A stretch of 50,966 bases of DNA from CAZALT01 sp964485515 (lineage in GTDB: Bacteria > Actinomycetota > Acidimicrobiia > Acidimicrobiales > Acidimicrobilacustridaceae). The stretch spans positions 1 to 50,966 of the forward strand of contig CAZALT010000005.1 in the NCBI GenBank assembly GCA_964485515.1. Direction: 5' to 3'. This document shows positions 15,769-24,123 of the stretch, piece by piece. The notes beneath the pieces are model-generated. The model worked only from the letters and a program-made list of their open reading frames with translations. It was not told where the DNA came from and did not search any database. Each line of letters opens with the position of its first letter. Within the stretch, counting starts at the first letter, position 1. The translations under genes were made by a program, and so were the position numbers.

Positions 15769-17217
15769 TCAGCCCTCGTAGCCGCCGGGGAGGAGGATCG
15801 ACTTGTCCTCGAGGAACGCCTCGAGGCCTTCGGGGCCGAGCTCACGGCCGACGCCGGAGCTCTTCATGCCGCCGAACGGCGAACCGAAGTCCATGCCCAT
15901 GTTGTTGACGGCGTAGGTGCCGGTGCGGACACGACGGGCGATGTCGATGCCCTTCTCGACATCAGCGGTGTACACCGAGCCCGACAGGCCGTAGTCGGAG
16001 TCGTTGGCGATGGCGACCGCATCCTCTTCCTTGTCGTAGGGGATGAGCGACAGCACCGGGCCGAAGATCTCCTCTTGGGCGATGGTCATCGAGTTGTCGA
16101 CCTCGGAGAACAGGGTGGCCTCGACGAACCAGCCCTTGTCGAACCCGGCGGGGATGCCGCCACCGACGACGACGTTGGCGCCTTCGGCCTTGCCCTTCTC
16201 GATGTAGTCGAGCACGCGGTCCTGCTGGCGCTTGGCCACGAGCGGGCCGAGCTGGGTGGCAGGGTCGAGTGGGTCGCCGGCCTGGAAGGTGGCCACCTGT
16301 TCGGCCAGGGCGTCCTTGACCTCGTCGTAGCGGTTGCGTGACGCGAGGATGCGGGTCTGGGCCACGCACGCCTGGCCGTTGTTCATGAGCGCGAACTGCA
16401 TGAGGGTGGGGAGCGTCTCGTCGAGGTTGGCGTCGTCGAGGATGATGGCGGCCGACTTGCCGCCCAGCTCGAGCGTGAGGCGCTTGAGCTGCTCGCCGGC
16501 GATGGCACCGATCTTGCGGCCCGCCGCGGTGCTGCCGGTGAAGCTGATCTTGTCGATGTCGGGGTGGCGCACCAGGTGCTCACCGACCTCGCGGTCCGCC
16601 GTGACGATGTTGACCACACCGGCGGGAACGCCGGCCTCCTCGAGGACCTCGGCCAGCAGGTAGCTGTCGAGCGGGGTCTCGGGGGCGGGCTTGATGACGA
16701 TGGTCGAACCCGAGGCCAGGGCCGGTCCGAGCTTGAGCGCGGTGATGAACAGCGGCACGTTCCACGGGATGATGCCGGCGCACACGCCGACGGGCTCACG
16801 GCGCACGATGGCGTTGCCCAGCAGGCCGGTGCGGGTCTGTTCGAAGGGGTACTCGCGCACGACCGTGGCGAACTGGTCGAGGATGGCGGTGGCGGCGTAC
16901 ACCTGGCCCATCTGCGAGAAGACGAACGGGGCGCCGTTCTGCTGGGTGATCAGCGTGGCGAACTCGTCCATGCGGGCGGTGATGCCCGCCGAGACCTTGG
17001 AGATGATGTCGGCGCGCTCGTCGGGCGTGGTGTTGCGCCACGGGCCCAGCTCGAAGGCGTCCTTGGCGGCCTGTACCGCGGCATCCATGTCGGCGGTCGT
17101 CGAGACAGGGACCTGGCCGACCAGCTCCTCGGTGGCGGGGGAGAAGACATCGAGCGTCTCGGTGCCCGACGGCTCGACCCACTTGCCACCGATGTAGAAC
17201 TTGTCGAAGTTGCTCAT
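15769..17217 (-). CDS. NAD(P)-dependent aldehyde dehydrogenase
   Basis: A 482-residue member of the aldehyde dehydrogenase superfamily, oxidising an aldehyde to a carboxylate with NAD(P)+. The oxyanion Asn153 (IIPWNVPL), the cofactor-binding Lys176, the general base Glu250 (TLELGGKSA) and the nucleophile Cys284 (NNGQACVAQTRIL) are all in place, and the length is typical. Beside a FadD19-like synthetase and near a P450, it could oxidise a P450- or alcohol-dehydrogenase-derived aldehyde to the acid that the synthetase then activates. The gene is followed on its own strand by two hairpins and preceded by 150 bases without a recognisable operator. Confidence 0.92.
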   Translation of the reverse strand: MSNFDKFYIGGKWVEPSGTETLDVFSPATEELVGQVPVSTTADMDAAVQAAKDAFELGPWRNTTPDERADIISKVSAGITARMDEFATLITQQNGAPFVFSQMGQVYAATAILDQFATVVREYPFEQTRTGLLGNAIVRREPVGVCAGIIPWNVPLFITALKLGPALASGSTIVIKPAPETPLDSYLLAEVLEEAGVPAGVVNIVTADREVGEHLVRHPDIDKISFTGSTAAGRKIGAIAGEQLKRLTLELGGKSAAIILDDANLDETLPTLMQFALMNNGQACVAQTRILASRNRYDEVKDALAEQVATFQAGDPLDPATQLGPLVAKRQQDRVLDYIEKGKAEGANVVVGGGIPAGFDKGWFVEATLFSEVDNSMTIAQEEIFGPVLSLIPYDKEEDAVAIANDSDYGLSGSVYTADVEKGIDIARRVRTGTYAVNNMGMDFGSPFGGMKSSGVGRELGPEGLEAFLEDKSILLPGGYEG

Positions 17218-17367
17218 GCTGTGGACCCCCTGAGATCCGTGGTGCAGCGATGCTGCTGCGGTGGTTGGTTGCCTGCGGTGAGGTGGTGGTCGCGGCCCGG
17301 GTGAGCCGCTCGGACCGGAACTCCCCGAACCCGACGAGATCGGGGTGAGCTGGCGATTGGTTGAGAG

Positions 17368-19008
17368 CTAGCCGTCGGCCCGATGGGTGCCGGCTTCGGC
17401 CAGCTCCTTGGCCCACGGGTAGTCGGGCTTGCCGCTGGGTGATCGGACGATCTCGTCGACGAGGTGGAGCTCTTTGGGCACCTTATAGGCGGCCACGAAG
17501 TTCCGTGTGTGCGGGTCGAGCTCGGCGAGCGTGGGCGTGTGGCCCTCGCGGGGTTGCACGACGGCGGTGACTTTCTGCCCCCAGCGTTCATCGGCGATGC
17601 CGACCACCACGCAGTCGAACACGCTTTCGTGGGCCTTGAGGGCTTGTTCGACCTCTTCGGGGTACACCTTCTCGCCGCCGGTGTTGATGCACACCGAGCC
17701 GCGGCCGAGGAGTGTGATGTTGCCGTCGGCGCCGATGGTGGCGAAGTCGCCGGGCATGGCGTAGCGCTTGCCGTCCTTGGCGATGACGAAGGTGAGGGCC
17801 GTCTTGGCCTCGTCCTTGTAGTAGCCGAGCGGGATGTTGCCGCCCCGGCCGACCATGCCGATGGTGTCCGAGCCGGCTTCGACGATGTTGAGGTCTTCGT
17901 CGAGCACGACCGTGTCGCGGCTCGGGTTGACCGTCGGGCCACCGGCGTTCATGGCGGTGTTGCCCTTCCCCACGGCGATGATGCCGTTCATGCCCGATTC
18001 GGTGGAGCCCACCGAGTCGGTCAGCACCAGGTTGGGGAACCGTTCGAGGAACTGGTCCTTGACCGATGGCGAGAACACGGCGGCCGTGGAGCTGACCGAC
18101 AGGACGCACGACAGGTCGAGCTCCTCGCCGGCGGCGTCCAGCTCGTGGAGCGCCTCGATCATCGGACGACCCATGGCGTCGCCCACGATGAGGATGGCGT
18201 TGACCCGCTCCCGGTCGATGATGCGCCACACCTCGGCGGCGTCGAACTTGGGGACGAGCACGTTGAGGTTGCCCTGGAAGAGCTGCATGAGCGTGCCGAT
18301 GAACGCCGCGCCGTGCATGAGCGGCGGTGTGTTCATCATGATGATCTGGCCACCGGCGGCCGCGGCGTTGCGGGCGTGGTGGTGGTCGTCGGGGACCCGC
18401 TCCTTGGTGAAGGGGTCGATGCCACCGGCGAGGGCGAAGAAGATGTCCTCGGAACGCCACATGACGCCCTTGGGCATGCCGGTGGTCCCGCCGGTGTAGA
18501 TGATGATCTGGTCGTCGGGGGAGCGCTCGGCGAAGTCGCGTTCGGGCGAGCCGTTCTCGAGCGCCTTGGAGAAGGGTGTGGCGTCGAGGCCGCTCTGGTC
18601 GGCACCCGAGCCGTCCTCGATCATCACCAGGGTCTTGAGCAGCGGCAGGTCGCCCTTGACCGCGGCGACGCGCGGGCCGAACTCCTCGGAGTAGATGAGC
18701 CCCTTGAGGTCGGCGTTGTCGAAGAGGTAGGACAGCTCGGCCTCGACGTAGCGGTAATTGATGTTCACCGGGACGGCCCGGACCTTGAGGATGGCCAGGA
18801 GGCCCTCCATCCACTCGATCGAGTTGAGGCCGTAGATGCCCACGTGGTCACCCGGTTCGATGCCCTCCGCGATGAGGTGGTGGGCGAGGCGGTTGGACCG
18901 CGCATCGAGCTCCCCGTAGGTGCGGTGCGCGTCGCCGCAGATGATGGCGGTCTTGTCGGTGACGGCGTCGACGGCGTACTCGAACATGTCCGCTGCGTTG
19001 TAGGCCAT
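17368..19008 (-). CDS. Acyl-CoA synthetase, FadD19-like (steroid side-chain type)
   Basis: A 546-residue AMP-forming ligase that would join CoA to a carboxylic acid using ATP. The P-loop YTGGTTGMPKG is at 171-181, followed by VMWR as in FadD19. Adenylate-binding motifs LTDSVGSTESG, the GRGSVCINTGGEKVYPEEVE hinge and the catalytic Lys527 near the end (SPSGKPDYPWAKELA) are intact. FadD19 of mycobacteria activates C26 acids of the cholesterol side chain, and the lengths match (about 548), so a sterol or branched isoprenoid acid is the likely substrate, by inference. A full-consensus KstR-like site begins 10 bases upstream of the start. Confidence 0.88.
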   Translation of the reverse strand: MAYNAADMFEYAVDAVTDKTAIICGDAHRTYGELDARSNRLAHHLIAEGIEPGDHVGIYGLNSIEWMEGLLAILKVRAVPVNINYRYVEAELSYLFDNADLKGLIYSEEFGPRVAAVKGDLPLLKTLVMIEDGSGADQSGLDATPFSKALENGSPERDFAERSPDDQIIIYTGGTTGMPKGVMWRSEDIFFALAGGIDPFTKERVPDDHHHARNAAAAGGQIIMMNTPPLMHGAAFIGTLMQLFQGNLNVLVPKFDAAEVWRIIDRERVNAILIVGDAMGRPMIEALHELDAAGEELDLSCVLSVSSTAAVFSPSVKDQFLERFPNLVLTDSVGSTESGMNGIIAVGKGNTAMNAGGPTVNPSRDTVVLDEDLNIVEAGSDTIGMVGRGGNIPLGYYKDEAKTALTFVIAKDGKRYAMPGDFATIGADGNITLLGRGSVCINTGGEKVYPEEVEQALKAHESVFDCVVVGIADERWGQKVTAVVQPREGHTPTLAELDPHTRNFVAAYKVPKELHLVDEIVRSPSGKPDYPWAKELAEAGTHRADG

Positions 19009-19017
19009 ACGTCACAG

Positions 19018-19031
19018 TAGAACACGTTCCA
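19018..19031. promoter_or_regulatory. KstR-consensus operator upstream of the FadD19-like gene
   Basis: TAGAACACGTTCCA matches TnnAACnnGTTnnA at every fixed position and includes the palindrome GAACACGTTC. It is 10 bases from the ATG of the FadD19-like gene, so bound repressor would overlap the promoter or leader. Confidence 0.6.
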
Positions 19032-19119
19032 TCGCGGGCATCAAACGGCAGCGATCCGCTTCCTGTCCGTTGAACGACTGTTTGGGAACGGTCGTTCGCA
19101 ACCCCGTCCGGAGGTGCTG

Positions 19120-20682
19120 TCAGCTGGGTCCGGGGGCCGTGTCGCCGACGGCTTCGGGTCCGTCGCCCGGGGTGTCGCCCGGGGTGTCTCCTGGGGTGCT
19201 GCCTGGATCGGCGTCTGGAACCGGATCGGCGGCTGGGCTGTCGCCTGGAGCTGGATCGGAGCCGAGATCACGTGCCTCCGCGTCGGCGAGGAGCTCGGCG
19301 AACGCGGCGGGAACGGCATCGGCCAGCTCCCAGATGTCGGCGATGACCGACGTCGCGGCCATGAAGCCGAAGTCGACGTGATCTCGGTAGCTGAGCACGG
19401 TCAGGTTCAACCCGGCACCTTCCATCACCGGTCCCATGGGGAAGGCCCGCTCCATGACAGCGCCGCCCAGGTAGACCGGGAACGGCGGGCCGGGGATGTT
19501 GGACAGGACCATGCTGATGACCGGACGGGGGAGCAGCCCCAGGAGGCCTCGGTTGCTCACGAAGGTGCTGAGCACAGAGCTGGCGAACGGATCGGCCACC
19601 TCGGCCCAGTCGCCGAGGGTCGTGCCGCCGAGGACGTCGTGCTCCCACTTGGCGGCTGACGCCGTGGCCTTCGTCGTCTCGATGACCTCGGCCGGGTCGG
19701 CCAGCTCGGCGTGCACCGGGCTGAACATGATCGACACCTTGTTCGCTCCGGCTTCGCTCGACCCTGGAGCGTCGTGCTTCGACCGGACCGACACGGGGCA
19801 GGCGGCGAGCAGCGGCCGGTCGGGCAGGTCGTCGTGGGTCGCGAGGTACCGGCGGGTGGCGAGCGCCGTCGTCGCGAGCAGCACGTCGTTCACCGTGGCG
19901 CCGTGCACGTCCTTGACCCGTTTGATCTCGTCGATGGACAGCCGGGCGAACGCCACGCTGCGGTCGCCGGTGAGGGACCCGTTGAGGACGGTCGTCGGCG
20001 GCTGGAACGGCGTTCCCCCCGCCGGTCCGTCGGCCACCCGACGGAAGCGCCGGATGCTGCCCACCGCCTCACCGGTTCGCCGGATGAGCCCAGGGACGTT
20101 GACCAGCGACTTGAGCCGATCGGCGCCGGCCTCGCCGACCATCACCCACTGGTCGGGTGCGATCTCGGGCTCGTAGGGCGGCGGAGGCTCCTGTGGGGGA
20201 GGGTCGGCCTCGAGGTCGAAGAAGATGGGCATGAGCTCGGCGGCGGCCGCACCGTCCATCGCCGAGTGGTGGATCTTGGCGACGATGCCGATGCGCCCGT
20301 CGGCGAGCCCTTCGATGACCCACATCTCCCAGAGCGGGCGGGTGCGGGGGAGCTGGGTCGATGCGATGTGCCCCGTGAGGTCGGCGAGCTCGTGCTCACC
20401 GCCGGGATCGGGGAGGGCCGCCCGGTGGACGTGGTTCGTGATGTCGAAGTGGGGATCGTCGATCCACACCGGATGGCTGATGTGAAGCGGCACGTCGACG
20501 ACGAGCTTGCGGAACGGCGGAACCAGGTGGACTCGCGAGGCGATCGCATCTCGAATGCGCTCGAACGAGTAGCCCCCGGACATCGTCGACGGGTCGAGCA
20601 CGGCGGTGAGGGCCACGTGGGTGTGCACCCCGGGTGATTCGACGTAGAGGAAGAAGGCGTCCAAGCCCGAGAGCCGCTGCAC
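19120..20682 (-). CDS. Wax ester synthase / diacylglycerol acyltransferase (WS/DGAT)
   Basis: A 520-residue acyltransferase that transfers the acyl group of acyl-CoA to an alcohol or diacylglycerol, making storage lipid at the membrane face. The catalytic HHxxxDG motif is H138-H139-SAM-D143-G144. Other family marks are the opening RLSGLDAFFLYVESP, the PLWEMWVIEGLADGR stretch and the NIPGPPFPVYLGGAVMERAFPMGP block. After the domain ends near residue 465 there is a disordered tail of Asp/Pro/Gly/Thr repeats (GDTPGD units), which is unusual for the family. It starts with GTG, diverging from an esterase gene across 119 bases. Its acyl-CoA supply could come from the neighbouring acyl-CoA synthetase. 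Confidence 0.92.
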   Translation of the reverse strand: MQRLSGLDAFFLYVESPGVHTHVALTAVLDPSTMSGGYSFERIRDAIASRVHLVPPFRKLVVDVPLHISHPVWIDDPHFDITNHVHRAALPDPGGEHELADLTGHIASTQLPRTRPLWEMWVIEGLADGRIGIVAKIHHSAMDGAAAAELMPIFFDLEADPPPQEPPPPYEPEIAPDQWVMVGEAGADRLKSLVNVPGLIRRTGEAVGSIRRFRRVADGPAGGTPFQPPTTVLNGSLTGDRSVAFARLSIDEIKRVKDVHGATVNDVLLATTALATRRYLATHDDLPDRPLLAACPVSVRSKHDAPGSSEAGANKVSIMFSPVHAELADPAEVIETTKATASAAKWEHDVLGGTTLGDWAEVADPFASSVLSTFVSNRGLLGLLPRPVISMVLSNIPGPPFPVYLGGAVMERAFPMGPVMEGAGLNLTVLSYRDHVDFGFMAATSVIADIWELADAVPAAFAELLADAEARDLGSDPAPGDSPAADPVPDADPGSTPGDTPGDTPGDGPEAVGDTAPGPS

Positions 20683-20704
20683 GCCCCGAGTCTGGCGCGT
20701 CTGG

Positions 20705-20771
20705 CGCCAAACTTCCCGAAATTGGCGGAGAGCTCGGTGGATGTCACGGAGATGTCCGCCAATTTGGGAGG
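20705..20771. repeat. Long inverted repeat with CGCCAA half-sites in divergent promoter
   Basis: AAATTGGCGGA (20719-20729) and its exact complement (20755-20765) enclose 25 bases; with one bulged base the arms extend to about 17 bases each. A third CGCCAA half-site is at 20705-20710. It fills the gap between the WS/DGAT and esterase starts, so it may be an operator array for both, or a mobile palindromic element. Confidence 0.6.
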
Positions 20772-20801
20772 GTGGTCGGGCGGTTCGGGCACAATGGACC
20801 G

Positions 20802-22106
20802 ATGCTCGTCGCCTGGCTCTTCCTCGCCCTCAGCGTCATGGCCGGGATCCTGATCCTCAACGCCTTCCGGCCCACCCGGCGGAGCAAGGTGCTGTTCGTC
20901 CCCAGCTTCTTCGCGTCGTGGCTCACCATCGAGCTGTCGTGGCTGCACCTGATCACCGAGGTCGTCGGCGTGGCGATCTTCGTCAACCTCGATGTGCTGG
21001 AGCACCCCACCGGCTGGATCGCGCTGGCGATCTGCGCGGTGAACTTCGTCGGACTCGTCATCCTCGTGGTGCGCAGCCGGAAGACGACCGCGCTGGCGCT
21101 CGCCGCGCTCGGCGAGGTCGACGACGCCCCGGTGGAGGTCGACAAGGGCCGCATCCGCAAGATCCGCAACCTCACCTATCGACGGGTCGCAGGACGCGAG
21201 ATGAAGCTCGACGTCACGCTCCCTCGCGCCGACGCCGCACCACGACAGCTGCGGCCCGCGGTCCTCCAGGTGCACGGCGGCGCGTGGATCATCGGCGACA
21301 AACGTGAGCAGGGCCTGCCGCTGCTCAAGTACCTCGCTGAACGTGGATGGGTCGGGTTCAACGCCAACTACCGGCTGAGCCCGGGCGCCACCTGGCCCGA
21401 CCACCTCGTCGACATCAAGTACGCCCTCGCGTGGATCCGCGAGCACGCCGAGGAGTACCACGTCGACCCCAACTTCATCGTGATCACCGGCGGCTCGGCC
21501 GGTGGCCACATCGCGGCGATGATGGCGCTCACCGCCAACGACCCTGAGCTGCAGCCCGGCATCGAGGATGCGGACACGTCGGTTCAGGTCGCTGTCCCGC
21601 TCTACGGCGTCTACGACTTCACGAACCGCCAGAACGTCATGCCGCCCGAGTTCCTGCCCTGGATCCTCGAGCCGATGGTCGTCAAGGAGTTCTTCGCCGA
21701 GCGACCCGAGGCGTTTGCCGCGGCATCGCCGCTGGACCACGTCAGCGCCGACGCCCCGCCGTTCCTCATCATCCACGGAGACAACGACACGCTCGCCCCG
21801 GTGCAGGACGCCCGGCTGATGGCCAAGCTCCTCGGCGAGACGTCCGAGTCGGCAGTGCACTACCTCGAGCTGCACGGCGCGCAGCACGCCTTCGACATCT
21901 TCTCCTCGCAGCGTTCCCGCCGGACCATCGTCGCCATCCATCGGTATCTCACGGCCATCCACGCCCAGTACGCCGCGGGAGTCCCCATCAGCGACATCGA
22001 GCCCCCGGACGCCGCCACGCCCGACGCCGCGGTGCACGTCGAGTCGGCCGACGACGTCGGCGATGTCGACACGCCGGTCGAAGGTCCCGGCGAGCGCGTC
22101 AGCTGA
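20802..22106 (+). CDS. Membrane-anchored alpha/beta hydrolase (esterase/lipase, HSL-like)
   Basis: A 434-residue protein. Residues 1-95 contain about three membrane helices; the rest is an alpha/beta hydrolase of the hormone-sensitive-lipase type. The oxyanion motif HGG is at 158-160 (QVHGGAWIIGDK), the nucleophile elbow GGSAGG puts the serine at 232, and the acid and base lie in IIHGDNDTL and LHGAQHAFD. It should cleave an ester at the membrane surface; substrate unknown. ATG 20802 is chosen because the first helix starts there. Opposite the WS/DGAT gene across a shared promoter, it may act on the same storage or membrane lipids. The C-terminal 35 residues are acidic and low in complexity. 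Confidence 0.85.
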   Translation: MLVAWLFLALSVMAGILILNAFRPTRRSKVLFVPSFFASWLTIELSWLHLITEVVGVAIFVNLDVLEHPTGWIALAICAVNFVGLVILVVRSRKTTALALAALGEVDDAPVEVDKGRIRKIRNLTYRRVAGREMKLDVTLPRADAAPRQLRPAVLQVHGGAWIIGDKREQGLPLLKYLAERGWVGFNANYRLSPGATWPDHLVDIKYALAWIREHAEEYHVDPNFIVITGGSAGGHIAAMMALTANDPELQPGIEDADTSVQVAVPLYGVYDFTNRQNVMPPEFLPWILEPMVVKEFFAERPEAFAAASPLDHVSADAPPFLIIHGDNDTLAPVQDARLMAKLLGETSESAVHYLELHGAQHAFDIFSSQRSRRTIVAIHRYLTAIHAQYAAGVPISDIEPPDAATPDAAVHVESADDVGDVDTPVEGPGERVS

Positions 22107-22228
22107 CCGACGGTCCCGAGGTCGTCGCGGCGACCGGGGTGGGGCCATGGCGAGCATCCTTGTCGCTCAGCGGCGGCAGCCCTACCCTTCGCCTCGCTGG
22201 GCAGTGTGGGCCTGACAGGGGGAACGCA

Positions 22229-23896
22229 ATGGGAGTTGCACGTCGTGGCGGCATCGGCCGTCTGACCGTCGGCGTCGCCATCGTGGCGGCGCTTGCCGCC
22301 GGCGCCACGGCCTGTGGTGAATCCGGTCCCGGCGCCGACCCGGACAGCACGAGCGCGACGACCGATGTGGCTCTCGTGCGCGAGCCCCCCTCGGCGCCGG
22401 TCTCGGGCGGCACCCTGCGGTTCGGGCTCGGGGCCGAGACCAACTCGGGCTGGGACCCGATGTCGAGCACGTGGTCGTCGTCGGGCACCATCGTCAGCCG
22501 GGCGGTCTTCGACCGGCTGACGATCATCGACGAGGACGAGGAAGCGCAACCCTTCCTCGCCGAGTCGCTCACGCCGAACGACGACTTCACCCGGTGGGAC
22601 ATCCGACTCCGCTCCGGCATCGCGTTCCACAACGGCGAGGTGCTCGATGCCGACGCGCTCAAGCTGAACCTCGATCGCCTTCCTCAGTCGGTGCTCCTCG
22701 TCGACTACCAGGCGATCGCGGACGTGGAGGTGCTCGATCCCCTCGCGGTGCGCGTCCAGCTCTCCAAGCCGTGGTCGACCCTGCCGTACTCGCTGTCCTC
22801 CCAGGCCGGCGTCATCGTGGCACCCGAGCAGATCCGTTCGGCGACGCCGTCGGCTGACCCCATCGGCACGGGCCCGTTCGTGTTCGAGAGCTGGGAGCGC
22901 GACCGCGTGCTCACCGTCAACCGCAACCCCGACTACTGGCGTTCGGACACGAACGGCGTGCAGCTCCCGTACCTCGACCGCATCGAGTTCTCGGTCCTGG
23001 CCGACCCCACATCGCGCACCGCGACGATGGACCAGGGAGGAGTGGACGTGGTCGAGTCGTTCGACCCGACCATGATCTCTCACTTCGCCGGGGAGGCCGA
23101 GCAGGGCAAGGTCCAGATGTACTCCAACGCGTTCGATGAGGCCGCAGTGCAGTTCGTCGGGTTCAACACCACCACGGCGCCCTTCGACGACCTCCTCGCT
23201 CGTCGCCTCGTCGTCGCCGCATGGGACAAGGAGCAGACCGCCGAATCGGTCTACCTCGGCCTGTTCCCGCCCGCCGAAGGACTGTTCGGCCCCAACTCGG
23301 CGTACCGCGCCGGTGAGCCGGCCCCGGGCTTCGACCCGGAGCTCGCCCGATCCCTCTCGGCCGAGTACCAGGCGGTGTACGGGCACCCGTTGCGGTTCAC
23401 GCTGAACCTGCCCTCGACAGCAGAGTTCCGGGCCGTCGGCGAGCTCGCCCAGGAGCAGGTGCGGGCCTTCGGCATCGAGATGGAGATCAACCTCCTCAAG
23501 GAAGCCGACCTGATCAGCAACGCGCTGCTCGGCACGTACGAGGCCTCCGGGCTGGTCACCTTCGGCGAACCGTGGATCGACTCGATCTGGATCGCGAGCA
23601 ACACGGTCGCCCCCGTCGGTCAGCTGGCGCTCAACTTCTCCCGCTACGCCGACCCCGAGATCCAGCAGGCACTCGACACGATCCGCACCACCACCGACCG
23701 TGGCGAGCAGGTCGAGCAGTGGGGCATCATCCAGAACCGGGTGAACGCGAACCAGAACGTCACCTTCGTGCTGCGGAACCGCTCGGCCATCATCTACGCC
23801 AACGACGTGTTCGGATTCCAGACGACGCTTCCGACCGGCCAGCTCTCCCGGCGGACCACGGCCCCGTACCTGACGGAAACCTGGATGGCCGGCTAG
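22229..23896 (+). CDS. ABC transporter substrate-binding lipoprotein, family 5 (peptide/nickel type)
   Basis: A 555-residue extracytoplasmic binding protein of the DppA/OppA family. The signal is a Gly/Arg start, hydrophobic GVAIVAALAAGA and a lipobox-like ATAC with Cys29. Family marks are GGTLRFGLGAETNSGWDP, FLAESLTPNDDFTRWDIRLRSGIAFHNGEVLDA and GTGPFVFESWERDRVLTVNRNPDYW. AGGGGGA at 22217-22223 sets the ATG at 22229. No permease or ATPase genes are adjacent, so it must rely on partners elsewhere or act as a sensor. It is 227 bases upstream of the PAS/EAL protein on the same strand. Ligand unknown. Confidence 0.88.
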   Translation: MGVARRGGIGRLTVGVAIVAALAAGATACGESGPGADPDSTSATTDVALVREPPSAPVSGGTLRFGLGAETNSGWDPMSSTWSSSGTIVSRAVFDRLTIIDEDEEAQPFLAESLTPNDDFTRWDIRLRSGIAFHNGEVLDADALKLNLDRLPQSVLLVDYQAIADVEVLDPLAVRVQLSKPWSTLPYSLSSQAGVIVAPEQIRSATPSADPIGTGPFVFESWERDRVLTVNRNPDYWRSDTNGVQLPYLDRIEFSVLADPTSRTATMDQGGVDVVESFDPTMISHFAGEAEQGKVQMYSNAFDEAAVQFVGFNTTTAPFDDLLARRLVVAAWDKEQTAESVYLGLFPPAEGLFGPNSAYRAGEPAPGFDPELARSLSAEYQAVYGHPLRFTLNLPSTAEFRAVGELAQEQVRAFGIEMEINLLKEADLISNALLGTYEASGLVTFGEPWIDSIWIASNTVAPVGQLALNFSRYADPEIQQALDTIRTTTDRGEQVEQWGIIQNRVNANQNVTFVLRNRSAIIYANDVFGFQTTLPTGQLSRRTTAPYLTETWMAG

Positions 23897-24123
23897 GCGA
23901 GGCGCGGCGCGGCTCGAGATGCTCCGCTCGACTCGCCCGTCGCCGAGCGAGCCGGCGTTGTTCCCGTCGGCGCCCAGCTCGCCCGATCCGACGACGGCGG
24001 GCAGTGGTGGCGGTCCCTGGCGGTTCGAGGCGCGCCTGGGCTCGCGACGAACTAGCTTCTCTTCCGAGCTCAGAATTTCGTGAGGCACCCAGGGGAGGGG
24101 CCGCACGGTCCAGGGGGTGGGCG

